A DNA stretch of 35,467 nt, from the NCBI GenBank assembly GCA_016193565.1, contig JACPRY010000007.1, forward strand, positions 1-35,467, read 5' to 3'. Under the pieces are notes generated by a model that did not search any database, was not told where the DNA came from, and worked only from the letters and a program-made list of their open reading frames with translations. The DNA comes from Armatimonadota bacterium (GTDB lineage Bacteria > Sysuimicrobiota > Sysuimicrobiia > Sysuimicrobiales > Kaftiobacteriaceae). Position numbers and translations under genes: made by a program. Positions 10,059-18,955 of the stretch are shown here, one piece after another. Position 1 is the first letter of the stretch. Each line of letters opens with the position of its first letter.

Positions 10059-11315
10059 GTGCAGCCCTTATTCTTCCGGTTCTCAGATCGGTTTGCGCTG
10101 CTGGTTCCGAAGAGCGCCCGCGCCAGCGCGAAGATCGACCTGATCGCAGCAATCCTCTATGGGTTGTTTGGTGGGCTCACCACTCCGTTCATCCCGGTGA
10201 TCGGACGGCGCATGGGTGCCTCCACGCTCCAGGTGTCGCTGCTCGTCGGCGCGCCTGCGCTCGTGCTGCTGCTGTCGCTGTGGTGGGCAAACCTGGTCAG
10301 ACGCTCGCATCCCGTGCGACTCATGGTGTGGGGCGCAACGGTCGGCCGGTGTCTCTTTCTCCTGATGCCGTGGGTCCGCAATCCATTCACGTACGTCTCA
10401 GTCGTCCTCGGCTACCACGCCGTCGCTTCGATCGGGCAGCTGGGGTACGCGCAGGTGATGCGCGCCGTCTATCCCGCCGAGGCGCGCGGCAGGATCATGG
10501 CCCTCGTGCGCATCGGCATGGCGCTCGCCTGGGTCGTCGGATCGCTGCTGGGCGGCCCGCTGATGGACGCCTTCGCATTTCACTGGGTGTTTGCCGGCGC
10601 CGCGGTGATCGGCGCTGCCAGCGCGCTGGTCTTCGCCCGACTCAACGCTCCGGCCGTCGAGGATGAAGAGGGCCGGATCACGCTGCGCGGCACCGTGTCC
10701 GTGCTGCGAGAGAACCGGAGCTTCGTCCGGTTCCTGACGGGATTCTTCATTTTCGGGTTCGGGGGCTGGATGCTCACCGCGGCGGTCCCGATTCTCCTCG
10801 TCGACGAGCTGCGGGCCAGCACGTTTCAGGTCGGCCTGCTGGGCGCGGTGACCTCAGGGATGTGGCTGGTCGCCTACTACGGCTGGGGACGGATGATCGA
10901 TCGGCGCGGGTCGGCGGGCGCGCTGCGCACGATCTTCCTCCTCGGCACGTTGACTCCGGTCATCTTCCTGCTGGCGCGCAACGCTTGGATGGCGCTCCCG
11001 GCAGGCATCACCGACGGATCCACGTCGGCCGGCGTGGACTTAGGCTGGCTGACCGCGATCCTGCAGTATGCGCCTGCGGGAGCGGTCCGTCACTATGTGG
11101 CGATCTTCAACACGCTGGTCGGAATCCGCGGGTCCGTCGCCCCGCTGCTGGCGTCGGCGCTCATCCCCTCAATTGGACCGAGAGGGATCTTTGTCATCTC
11201 GGCGGTGCTGATGCTGATCGGCGCCTGGGTCATGCACGCGGTGGCTTCTCAACGGCCGGGTGCTCGCCGCGCCTTGCCGGAAGAGGCCCAACCCGCTCCA
11301 TCCACGGACCGCTGA
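10059..11315 (+). CDS. MFS transporter
   Basis: 418 aa, about 12 TM segments; LLVGAPALVLLLSLWWANLVRR, AEARGRIMALVRIGMALAWVVGSLLGGPLMDAF. Confidence 0.85.
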   Translation: MQPLFFRFSDRFALLVPKSARASAKIDLIAAILYGLFGGLTTPFIPVIGRRMGASTLQVSLLVGAPALVLLLSLWWANLVRRSHPVRLMVWGATVGRCLFLLMPWVRNPFTYVSVVLGYHAVASIGQLGYAQVMRAVYPAEARGRIMALVRIGMALAWVVGSLLGGPLMDAFAFHWVFAGAAVIGAASALVFARLNAPAVEDEEGRITLRGTVSVLRENRSFVRFLTGFFIFGFGGWMLTAAVPILLVDELRASTFQVGLLGAVTSGMWLVAYYGWGRMIDRRGSAGALRTIFLLGTLTPVIFLLARNAWMALPAGITDGSTSAGVDLGWLTAILQYAPAGAVRHYVAIFNTLVGIRGSVAPLLASALIPSIGPRGIFVISAVLMLIGAWVMHAVASQRPGARRALPEEAQPAPSTDR

Positions 11316-11592
11316 GGATAGCGGCGAGGTCCGCGGCGGACTTTCGCCACAGCACAAGGCGCGTCAACTGCTCGCCCATGTGCAGCCGGTTGCGCCGCAC
11401 CTGCGTGTAGAACCGTCCCCAGAACGCATCCTCCGTGTCATCGAGCAGCGTCATCTGCCGGCCCTGGAGGCGGACCTCGAGACGGCAGCGGCCGCCGCCC
11501 GCCACCACCCAGGCATCCTGGCATCTAAAAGAACGGCGGAGCACGTCACGCAGCTCCCGCACGAGGCGCTGCTGTTGAGGCCAAACGAGCAC
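11230..11592 (-). CDS. Conserved-looking hypothetical protein
   Basis: 120 aa ORF immediately downstream of 11595..11867 on the same strand; overlaps the end of the convergent MFS gene. Confidence 0.5.
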   Translation of the reverse strand: MLVWPQQQRLVRELRDVLRRSFRCQDAWVVAGGGRCRLEVRLQGRQMTLLDDTEDAFWGRFYTQVRRNRLHMGEQLTRLVLWRKSAADLAAILSGPWMERVGPLPARRGEHPAVEKPPRA

Positions 11593-11594
11593 AG

Positions 11595-11867
11595 CTAGCG
11601 TTCGGCTCCGAGCCGGTTGGCGAGGTCGTCGAGGAATGCGCCCAAGTAGACCGCCCCGATCTCATCCGGATCGCGCAGATCGATCAGTGCGTTGCGGTTC
11701 ACGTCTAGCGTGGCGGCGACATCGGCCACCATCGGCCGCAGCGTCTGAATGTACGCCTGGACATGCTTCTGACCCGAGCGGGTGTGGGGGACCGGGATCA
11801 CGACTCCGTGCCGGCGAGATCCCGGCGGCATACGGCGATCCATTCGCGTCGCCTTCATGATCATCAC
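11595..11867 (-). CDS. Hypothetical protein
   Basis: 90 aa ORF with ATGA overlap to the ybaK-like stop; same-strand cluster. Confidence 0.55.
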   Translation of the reverse strand: MMIMKATRMDRRMPPGSRRHGVVIPVPHTRSGQKHVQAYIQTLRPMVADVAATLDVNRNALIDLRDPDEIGAVYLGAFLDDLANRLGAER

Positions 11868-12352
11868 GCTCCTCTGCGTACCTGCGGCTCGGTCGCGAAC
11901 TCTGCAACTCTCGGCTGCGCCAGCCGTTCGAAATCATGGTAGGACACTGTCATCGTTTCACGGTGGGTGCCTGCATTGAAGACGATCTTCGGATCCAGGG
12001 TCATGCTGCGGTCGACGACGACTGGCACGTTGTACAGGTTGCCAAACGGAGGCATCGCGCCCAGTTCGCAGTCGGGAAAGAGGTTCGCAAACTCCTCTTC
12101 TCTGGCCAGGCGGGCGTCGCGCGCGCCGAGCGCTGCGCGCAGGCGCGCGGTATCCACGCGGGCAGGCCCAGGCAGCACGAGCATCGTGAGCCGCCCGTCC
12201 ACATTGGCGATGACGACCTTCGCAAACAGGCGGCCCGGCACGTGTTCAACGGCGGCGACTTCCTGTGCGGTATAGACCTCGGGGTGTGAATGAGCCTCAA
12301 ACGTCACCTTCTGTTCCTTGAAATAGCGCTCCAGGCGCTCACGGCATGTCAC
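11864..12352 (-). CDS. YbaK/EbsC-type aminoacyl-tRNA deacylase domain protein
   Basis: YTAQEVAAVEHVPGRLFAKVVIANVDGRLTMLVLPGPARVDTARLRAALG...ELGAMPPFGNLYNVPVVVDRSM. Confidence 0.9.
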   Translation of the reverse strand: MTCRERLERYFKEQKVTFEAHSHPEVYTAQEVAAVEHVPGRLFAKVVIANVDGRLTMLVLPGPARVDTARLRAALGARDARLAREEEFANLFPDCELGAMPPFGNLYNVPVVVDRSMTLDPKIVFNAGTHRETMTVSYHDFERLAQPRVAEFATEPQVRRGA

Positions 12353-12358
12353 ACTCGG

Positions 12359-12790
12359 TCACCTCCCCAACGCACCTGTCGTATAGGCCCGGAGGACCAA
12401 CGCGGCCTGGGTGAGACAGATCAGCGCCACGAGGCGCGGCTCGCGGAAGGTCGTGGGGTCTCTCGCGATCGAGGGACGCAGAAAGCCGCCGGGGCGGATG
12501 CCGAACTGCACCAGCGCGGTTCCTGCCACCAGGACGCCATACAGGAAGTGCAACGCGGCTTTCGGACGAGACCCGCCGGCGGCCAGCGTGACTCCCGCAG
12601 CGACCTGAACGGCGAGCGCAACCAGCGCCAGCAGCAGCACCGTCCAGAAGGCTCGGGACAGCGCGCGCTGTCGCGTGAGCATCGCGGCGAATGCCCACAC
12701 TGCGAGCGCAACGTTCCCGACGACGACTGCGAGGATGAGTGGTGGGAAGGCGTGCAGGTCCACCAGGGACATCGTGGGGGTCTTCCACAC
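12359..12790 (-). CDS. Small integral membrane protein (about 4 TM), unknown function
   Basis: Hydrophobic segments LILAVVVGNVALAVWAFAAML, FWTVLLLALVALAVQVAAGV, LHFLYGVLVAGTALVQFGI; 7 nt upstream of the ybaK-like gene. Confidence 0.65.
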   Translation of the reverse strand: MWKTPTMSLVDLHAFPPLILAVVVGNVALAVWAFAAMLTRQRALSRAFWTVLLLALVALAVQVAAGVTLAAGGSRPKAALHFLYGVLVAGTALVQFGIRPGGFLRPSIARDPTTFREPRLVALICLTQAALVLRAYTTGALGR

Positions 12791-12809
12791 ACGGGCTAAT
12801 GGCCCCTTT

Positions 12810-12835
12810 CCACCTCACCTGTGGTGAGCCGGTGG
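12810..12835. promoter_or_regulatory. Inverted repeat in a divergent promoter region (possible operator)
   Basis: ctcacc-tgt-ggtgag (12814-12828) flanked by ccac...gtgg, between divergent genes. Confidence 0.35.
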
Positions 12836-12915
12836 AGCTAGCTTGTTGACGTAAGGTGAAGGGTGAGGCGCAGTGGGGGATGTATAGAATGAGAAGACCT
12901 CCCGGAGTGGCTCAG

Positions 12916-14313
12916 ATGGACCGCCGCATTGCGCTGCCCATGGTCATCGGGGCGATTGTCGCCGCCCTCGCTGCGGCCGGACTCGCCGCCGCGCCTCCGC
13001 GGACGATCGCCGTTGACGTCCTCGTCGTGGGCGGGACGCCCGCCGGCATCGCCGCCGCGGCGGGAGCCGCGCGGGCGGGCGCCCGCGTGCACATCGTCGA
13101 GCCACGGTCGAAACTGGGCGGCGACATCACGTGGGCGTGGCTCACGACCTTTGACATGAACCTCTCCCCGGACGGCATCCACCTGACCCGCGGCATCTTC
13201 TCCGACTACTACCGGCTGCTCGGACTGAGCTTCGATCTCGAAGAGGCCGTTCACAAGCTCACGTGGGCCGTCTACCGCGAGCGACTCGCGAACGTCACCG
13301 AGCACGCGCCCCTGCTGCGGCCGCTGCTGGACGGTACCCGCGTGATCGGCGCGGAGTTTGAAGACCGCGGGTTCAACCGGACGCTCACGGTGCGGGCGAA
13401 AGTCTCGATCGACGCCACCGACGACGCGGAGTTCGCCGCGGCGGCCGGCGTGCCTCATGTGCTGGGCCGCGAAGGTGCGGGCGGCGAGCGGTGGATGCAG
13501 CCGGCAACGCTGATCTTCCGCCTCTCGGGCGTCGATTGGGTTGAGCTCACCACCGCGATCATGGCGCGCCGGAACGGCGACACCGTCTCCTGGGGCGTGA
13601 ACGGGAAAGCGGCCTGGGGATTCTGGGAGGCGATGCGCGGCTACAAACCCAGCCAGCCCGATGCCGGCGTGCTCGGACTGAACCTCGCGCTGCAGCACGA
13701 CGGCAGCGTGCTCGTGAACACCCTGCAGATCTTCCGCGTAGACGGCACGGTCCCGGCTTCGCTCGAGGACGGCCTGGCCAAGGCGAAACGCGAGCTGCCG
13801 TCCCTCGTGCAGTTCATGCGGACGCACATCCCCGGCCTGGCGCAGGCGCAGCTCGCCGATCACGCACCGGCGCTCTACGTCCGCGAAACCCGGCACATCG
13901 CGGGGCTGCAGACGCTGACGGTCGATGACATTATCCTGCGGCGGGTCTTCCCCGACCGGATTGCCGTGGCCTCATATCCGATCGACATCCATCCGTACCG
14001 GCCCACGTGGACGAGTCCCTATGCGCTGGCGCGGCACGTGTACACGATCCCGCTGAAAACCCTCGTCCCCAAAGATGTGCAGGGGCTGCTCGTGGCCTCG
14101 CGGTCGTTCTCCGCCACCTCAGAGGCCGCCGGCTCGGCGCGGGTGATCCCGACGACGATGGCGATGGGGCAGGCCGCAGGCGTCGTCGCCGCGATCTGCG
14201 CGAGCGCGGGCTGCACGCCGGCGGCCGTGGCGCGCACGCCGGCGCTGGTGAAAAAGGTCCAGCTGACGTTGATGAAGCAGGGAGCGTATCTGGGGGCAGA
14301 ACCGCTGCCTTAG
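12916..14313 (+). CDS. FAD-dependent oxidoreductase (FAD_oxidored family), signal peptide-like N-terminus
   Basis: VDVLVVGGTPAGIAAAAGAARAGARVHIVEPRSKLGGDITW; C-terminal SRSFSATSEAAGSARVIPTTMAMGQAAGVVAAIC. Confidence 0.85.
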   Translation: MDRRIALPMVIGAIVAALAAAGLAAAPPRTIAVDVLVVGGTPAGIAAAAGAARAGARVHIVEPRSKLGGDITWAWLTTFDMNLSPDGIHLTRGIFSDYYRLLGLSFDLEEAVHKLTWAVYRERLANVTEHAPLLRPLLDGTRVIGAEFEDRGFNRTLTVRAKVSIDATDDAEFAAAAGVPHVLGREGAGGERWMQPATLIFRLSGVDWVELTTAIMARRNGDTVSWGVNGKAAWGFWEAMRGYKPSQPDAGVLGLNLALQHDGSVLVNTLQIFRVDGTVPASLEDGLAKAKRELPSLVQFMRTHIPGLAQAQLADHAPALYVRETRHIAGLQTLTVDDIILRRVFPDRIAVASYPIDIHPYRPTWTSPYALARHVYTIPLKTLVPKDVQGLLVASRSFSATSEAAGSARVIPTTMAMGQAAGVVAAICASAGCTPAAVARTPALVKKVQLTLMKQGAYLGAEPLP

Positions 14314-14352
14314 GAACATGTCCGAGAAATGTCGCTTCGCAAGGCCCGGGGC

Positions 14353-14381
14353 CCCCAAAAATTGCCCGGCAATTTTTGGGG
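14353..14381. terminator. Near-perfect palindrome, probable bidirectional terminator between convergent genes
   Basis: ccccaaaaattgcc-c-ggcaatttttgggg: 14-bp arms, A5/T5 tracts on the flanks of a GC core. Confidence 0.7.
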
Positions 14382-14385
14382 TGGG

Positions 14386-15903
14386 TTAGACTGGAGAGAG
14401 CAGCCCGACGTCGCGCAGCTGCTCGAGGATCTGCCGCATCTTCGCGAAGTCCCGGAAGCCACCGCTGAACTCGTCCGAGGTCTTGTAGCCGAGCTCTACG
14501 AACTTGTTCAACGCCACGAAGAACGCGTACTGGATCGTTGAGGCCATGCTCTCCGGCGCGTCCCGGTTCTTGTCGAGGTTGAGATCGATGATGTCGATCC
14601 GCGGGAGGTAGTCAGACTCCGTTCGCCCGGACTTGGCCTCGCCCTTCAGCAGTTCCTCCAGATTCTTCGTCGAGATCCAGTCCTTGGCCATGACCATCGC
14701 CACGTCGAGGTCGTACTCGAGGTCGCCGCTGCCCACGCAGTGGTGCATCGTCGGACGATAGAACTCCGAGACCTCATCGCCCGGCTTTTCGTCCAGCCGG
14801 CAGCCTTCCTTGTCGAGTGGAGAGATCGCGAACACCGGACAGTTCAGTTCCAGGCTCAGGTCGGCGAGTTTGGCCGAGATGAAGTCCGTGCGCGCCTTCT
14901 CGTCGTGCACGTTCTCCTCGAGGGGCACCCGCTGCAGGTAGTCGATGAAAATCACGCACTCGTCAGTCTGGAACGTGTGCATGAGGTTGTGGGCGCGAGC
15001 TCGAATTCGCTCGACGGTGTCTTGCCGGCCTCCCTCGAACAAGAACAGGGTCTGTAGCCCGGGTTCCATCTTGGCCCAGGTCTCCTTGACACGGCCCTGT
15101 ATCGTCGGCGCATTCGCCTCGGCCGACAACAGGGAGGCCGGGTTGACCAGGGCTTCGCGGCCGAGCAGACGCGCAAACAGCACGCGCCGCGTCTGTTCCC
15201 ATGAGTAGTACAGGATCGGGATCTTGTGCCGGCTGGCGATCGATGCGGCGAGTTCGAGCGCGAAGTTCGTCTTCCCCCGCCGCGGCGCCCCGGCAAGCCC
15301 GTAGTAGAATCCGCGCCGCAGCCCAGAGAGGATCTCGGTGAGCCGGTCAAACGGCGACAGCGAGTAGCCGAGCGTGGTGCCGGCGTGGCCGCGGATGATC
15401 TCACCCACGATGCGGGCGCCGATCTCGTTGGCCGGCGGGGACGTGCGGCTGAGGCGCTGCTGCTGGATCTCGAGGAGCGACGGGATCACGGCTCCGACAA
15501 AGTCTACGACGTCGCCGCCGTCCTGCCGCTCATTTTCCAGATAGTCGGAGATGCTCTTGTTGACCTCCACGAGGCGGAGCCGGCTCGCTCTCGCCTTGAG
15601 GAGGTCGACGTAGGCCATGACCTGCGAGGCGTCGGGCTCCGGCGCGGCGACGATGGCATCCAGGAACCGGCGCATCTCCGGCGACATCATCCCCCGCTCC
15701 TTGAGCATCGCCCCGACGGCGACCGGTTCGAGCGGCATCTCCGTGTTGCCGCAGACGTCGACGAGCGTGCGGGAAAGGACGCGCCCGAGGTTGTGAGGCA
15801 TCAGGTCGGGTTTGAAGCCCAATTCCATCGCCCGCCCGAGCAGATAACGGTCGCGAATGAAACCGCTTAGTAGGGATTGCTCAATCTCGGTTGCTTCTTC
15901 CAC
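14386..15903 (-). CDS. Divergent DnaB-like replicative helicase-family ATPase
   Basis: DnaB-N-like start EATEIEQSLLSGFI; Walker A GLAGAPRRGKTNFALELA; Walker B CVIFIDYLQRV; SGDLEYDLDVAMVMAKD and DKNRDAPES resemble DnaB C-terminal motifs. Confidence 0.75.
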   Translation of the reverse strand: MEEATEIEQSLLSGFIRDRYLLGRAMELGFKPDLMPHNLGRVLSRTLVDVCGNTEMPLEPVAVGAMLKERGMMSPEMRRFLDAIVAAPEPDASQVMAYVDLLKARASRLRLVEVNKSISDYLENERQDGGDVVDFVGAVIPSLLEIQQQRLSRTSPPANEIGARIVGEIIRGHAGTTLGYSLSPFDRLTEILSGLRRGFYYGLAGAPRRGKTNFALELAASIASRHKIPILYYSWEQTRRVLFARLLGREALVNPASLLSAEANAPTIQGRVKETWAKMEPGLQTLFLFEGGRQDTVERIRARAHNLMHTFQTDECVIFIDYLQRVPLEENVHDEKARTDFISAKLADLSLELNCPVFAISPLDKEGCRLDEKPGDEVSEFYRPTMHHCVGSGDLEYDLDVAMVMAKDWISTKNLEELLKGEAKSGRTESDYLPRIDIIDLNLDKNRDAPESMASTIQYAFFVALNKFVELGYKTSDEFSGGFRDFAKMRQILEQLRDVGLLSPV

Positions 15904-15987
15904 GAGAGGGCACTCTCCGCCGACGATCTGAACGGCTCATCTGGATATGCCACTCGTGGCGCAGCCCTAGACCGGCGTGAAAAACGG

Positions 15988-16264
15988 CTACGGCTTCTCT
16001 GCAGCAGAGAACGTGCCCACGGCGGCCTCACAGACCCAACCGCCTTCGGGCAACTCCACGCCGGCGTGCATCCTGAGCCGGAGGCCTCTCAGCACCAGCA
16101 CCGGGCGGCCGGCGGAGATCGCGGTGACACGCGCGCGTCCTGTTGCCAGCCGGTTGAGACTGCTCGGGGCAAAGGTCGCGCCCGTCACGCCGACTGTGCT
16201 GCCGTGCACTGAGAGCGTGTGGGCATACGCGAGCACGCGGCCCCGTAGATCGAGGAGCGTCACA
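15988..16264 (-). CDS. Possible small hypothetical protein
   Basis: In-frame GTG start (VTLLDLRGRVLAYAHTLSVHG...), about 91 aa, lies between tRNA-Arg and the DnaB-like gene. No recognised domain. Confidence 0.3.
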
Positions 16265-16328
16265 TCGTGATAACCGCAAGGGCGAATTCCTTGTTTGCGT
16301 GCGGGCACGGTTGATATAATCGGGCTGC

Positions 16329-16404
<76 letters not shown>

Positions 16405-16461
16405 CTTTCTTCTCTTTGACGAACCCCCCTCGAAATCCACACAACCTCGCCCCGGCACCAT

Positions 16462-16481
16462 GATAGCCCATTTGGGCTATC
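16462..16481. terminator. Inverted repeat downstream of tRNA-Arg
   Basis: gatagccca-tt-tgggctatc, 9-bp arms; no T-tract, so termination is uncertain. Confidence 0.4.
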
Positions 16482-16521
16482 GACCCGCCCTGGCCCCCCA
16501 TGTAAGAATTTGGCCGAAAAT

Positions 16522-16564
16522 CGGTGCCAGGCACCGTTTCTGGGCGGAAATGGTGCCAGGCACC
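16522..16564. repeat. Two REP-like palindromes GGTGCCAGGCACC
   Basis: Perfect 13-mers at 16523-16535 and 16552-16564, 29-bp period, immediately upstream of a RAYT gene. Confidence 0.9.
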
Positions 16565-16581
16565 GGATGTGGGGGAAAAGC

Positions 16582-17172
16582 GTGCCTCGAGATCCACGCA
16601 TCATTGTCGCAGGGGGCATCTACCACGTCTTTGCTCGTGGGAACAACAAGCAGAATATCTTCGTGGACACCGTGGATCGCTCAATTTACCTTCACGCGCT
16701 GACCGCCAGCTTCAAACTGCTCAAGGTCCGGCTCCTCGCGTACGTGTTGATGTCGAATCATGTCCATCTGGTGCTGCAGATCACTGAACCCAACATGGAT
16801 GAAGCCATGTACCGCCTCCACAGTCTTTACGCACATCGCTTCAACCGTCGCCATGGCCGAATCGGCCACACCTTCAACAACCGTTATAAGAGCCGAATCA
16901 TCGTTGATGATGCATACCTCCTTGAAGCAACTTGCTACGTCCACCTTAACCCTGTTGACGCAAGGCTAGTCGCGCATCCCCGGGACTACCCCTGGAGCAG
17001 TTATCGTCAGTACGTCGAGCCACCACGACGGAACCAGCTCATCGATCCGAATCCGGTGCTGTCGCTTCTCACCAATGACCACATCCGAAGTCGGGAGGTC
17101 TATGAGCAATTCGTCATGACGGAAATGCACCGCCAAGGGCGGCAGAGACAGTCAGTGGCCCGCCGTTCCTGA
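16582..17172 (+). mobile_element. REP-associated tyrosine transposase (RAYT / Y1_Tnp, TnpA_REP)
   Basis: GTG start; VPRDPRIIVAGGIYHVFARGNNKQNIF, YVLMSNHVHLVLQ (HUH-type), FNNRYKSRIIVDDAYLLEATCYVHLNPVDARLV, PWSSYRQY. Confidence 0.92.
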
Positions 17173-17180
17173 ACAGAGAA

Positions 17181-17204
17181 CGAGAGCCCGTCGCCGGGCT
17201 CTCG
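17181..17204. terminator. Perfect 10-bp stem hairpin after the RAYT gene
   Basis: cgagagcccg-tcgc-cgggctctcg; no poly-T. Confidence 0.5.
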
Positions 17205-17393
17205 TCGCAGTTGCACGTCGTCGACCTACGCTACCGCGTGCCGGAGTACTGTGCCAGCGCGGCCTTGATCGCCTCTAGGGTCATCGGAACCGGTAGGGTG
17301 TCGGCTGCCGCCCGATGGTCGGGCGCCGGTCGCGGCCCCCAGGTTGAGCCGGCAGGGAACGCGTGGCAAGGAGAGAACAGTCAGAGGACGCGA

Positions 17394-17813
17394 ATGGCGG
17401 CCTCAGCTCTCGACCGACTGAAGAAAGTGCCTATCTTCAGCGCGCTCCCCCCGAAAGAGCTGGAGTGGATCTCCCGCTCGATGAAAGAGCGCGTCTACGA
17501 GCCGGGCGCGGTGATCGTCAAGCAGGGCGATCCCGGTGTCGGCTTCTTCCTCGTCGCCGACGGTACGGTCGAGGTGACCCACGACGGGCACAAACTCCGC
17601 GAGATGGGCGCCGGCGAGTTCTTCGGCGAAATGGCGCTGATGGAAGAGCGTGTCCGCACCGCCACGGTGACCGCGAAGACGCAGACCCGCTGTCTGCAGC
17701 TGGTGCGCTGGGATTTCCGCGCGATGCTGAAAGAGAATCCTGATCTGGCCGTTCGGATGCTCGAAGTCGTCGTTCGCCGGCTCCGGGAGCATCCGCCCCG
17801 CGAACACGACTAA
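17394..17813 (+). CDS. Cyclic nucleotide-binding domain protein
   Basis: LKKVPIFSALPPKELEWIS...YEPGAVIVKQGDPGVGFFLVADGTVEV...GAGEFFGEMALMEERVRTATVTA; no HTH seen. Confidence 0.9.
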   Translation: MAASALDRLKKVPIFSALPPKELEWISRSMKERVYEPGAVIVKQGDPGVGFFLVADGTVEVTHDGHKLREMGAGEFFGEMALMEERVRTATVTAKTQTRCLQLVRWDFRAMLKENPDLAVRMLEVVVRRLREHPPREHD

Positions 17814-17867
17814 CCCCTCGTCGCATCCTCCGACTCTAACAGCAATGCGCCGGGCAGAAGCACGAGT

Positions 17868-18950
17868 GTGTTCACCTGCCCGAATGACCATAAGGCGCTG
17901 ACCCGCACTCCCGTACATCACGGAGTCGTCTGGGCGTGCGCGTCTTGCGGCGGACGCGCGGTCGGCATGGGCGTACTCCGGCGGAACGCGGCGGGGGAAC
18001 AGGTGACGGATCTGTGGACCCGCGCCCGGGACGGCGGCGCGCCCCGGGGGCGGGCCTGTCCCGTCTGTGATCAGCGTATGTCGCTCGTGTCCCTCAACGG
18101 GACTGGCCCCGCGGTCGACGTGTGCCGCGCGTGCCATTTCGTCTGGTTTGATCCGCAGGAGTTCGAGCACCTCCGTCCCCTGCCACCCCCGGCTCCAGAG
18201 CCCCCGCTGCCGGAGAAGGCGAGCGAGATCCTCGCCACGGCAGCGAACGAAGCGATCAAGGACCGCGCGAACCGCAGCTGGGGAACAGAGGCCCCAGACG
18301 AATACTGGAAGTACCTCCCGGCGTTCCTCGGCATGCCCGTGGAATACGATCAGTCGGCGCTCGCGCGCGCGCCGGTGCTCACCTGGACGCTGGTCGCATT
18401 CATCGTCGCGTTCAGCATCAGAGCGTTCTTCAACCTGGAGGTCGCCGTTCGGGAGTTCGGGTTGATTCCGGCGCAGGCCATGCGGGCCGGCGGGCTCACC
18501 TTTGTCACCTCATTTCTCCTCCACGGGAGTCTGCTGCATCTCATTGGGAACATGTACTTCCTGGTCGTCTTTGGAGATAACGTGGAGGACTACGTCGGCG
18601 GATGGCGGTACCTGCTGCTCATTGCCGGCGCCGCCCTCGTGGGAGATCTCGCGCACATCGCCTTGGATCCCCGGTCGGACATTCCGGTCATCGGCGCGAG
18701 TGGCGGGATCTCGGGCGTGCTGGCCTACTACATCCTGACGTTCCCGAAGGCGCGGCTGGGATTTCTGATGCGCTATTTCTTCTACTTCCAGTGGATCCGG
18801 CTGCCGGCGTACGGATGGGGGCTGATCTGGATCGCGTTTCAGCTGCTCGGCGCGTACCTCCAGGTCCGCGGCGCAAGCAACGTGTCGGCGTTGGCCCATC
18901 TCGGCGGAGCCGCCGTCGGGGTGGTGTTCTGGTGGGCCAGGCGGAACTGA
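17868..18950 (+). CDS. Rhomboid family intramembrane protease with N-terminal zf-TFIIB-like zinc ribbons
   Basis: CPNDHKALTRT...CASCGG and CPVCDQRM...CRACHFVWFDPQEFEHL; rhomboid HLIGNMYFLVVFGDNVED, GASGGISGVLAYY, AHLGGAAVGV. Confidence 0.9.
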   Translation: MFTCPNDHKALTRTPVHHGVVWACASCGGRAVGMGVLRRNAAGEQVTDLWTRARDGGAPRGRACPVCDQRMSLVSLNGTGPAVDVCRACHFVWFDPQEFEHLRPLPPPAPEPPLPEKASEILATAANEAIKDRANRSWGTEAPDEYWKYLPAFLGMPVEYDQSALARAPVLTWTLVAFIVAFSIRAFFNLEVAVREFGLIPAQAMRAGGLTFVTSFLLHGSLLHLIGNMYFLVVFGDNVEDYVGGWRYLLLIAGAALVGDLAHIALDPRSDIPVIGASGGISGVLAYYILTFPKARLGFLMRYFFYFQWIRLPAYGWGLIWIAFQLLGAYLQVRGASNVSALAHLGGAAVGVVFWWARRN

Positions 18951-18955
18951 CCGGT

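Noticed and set aside
12838-13896. 352-aa antisense ORF opposite the FAD oxidoreductase
   Set aside because: Shadow ORF with H/R/D-rich composition and no family signature.
17227-17284. Minus-strand mini-ORF MTLEAIKAALAQYSGTR between the RAYT and CNB genes
   Set aside because: Very short, no SD, no support beyond a plausible peptide; might be a gene remnant but cannot be supported.
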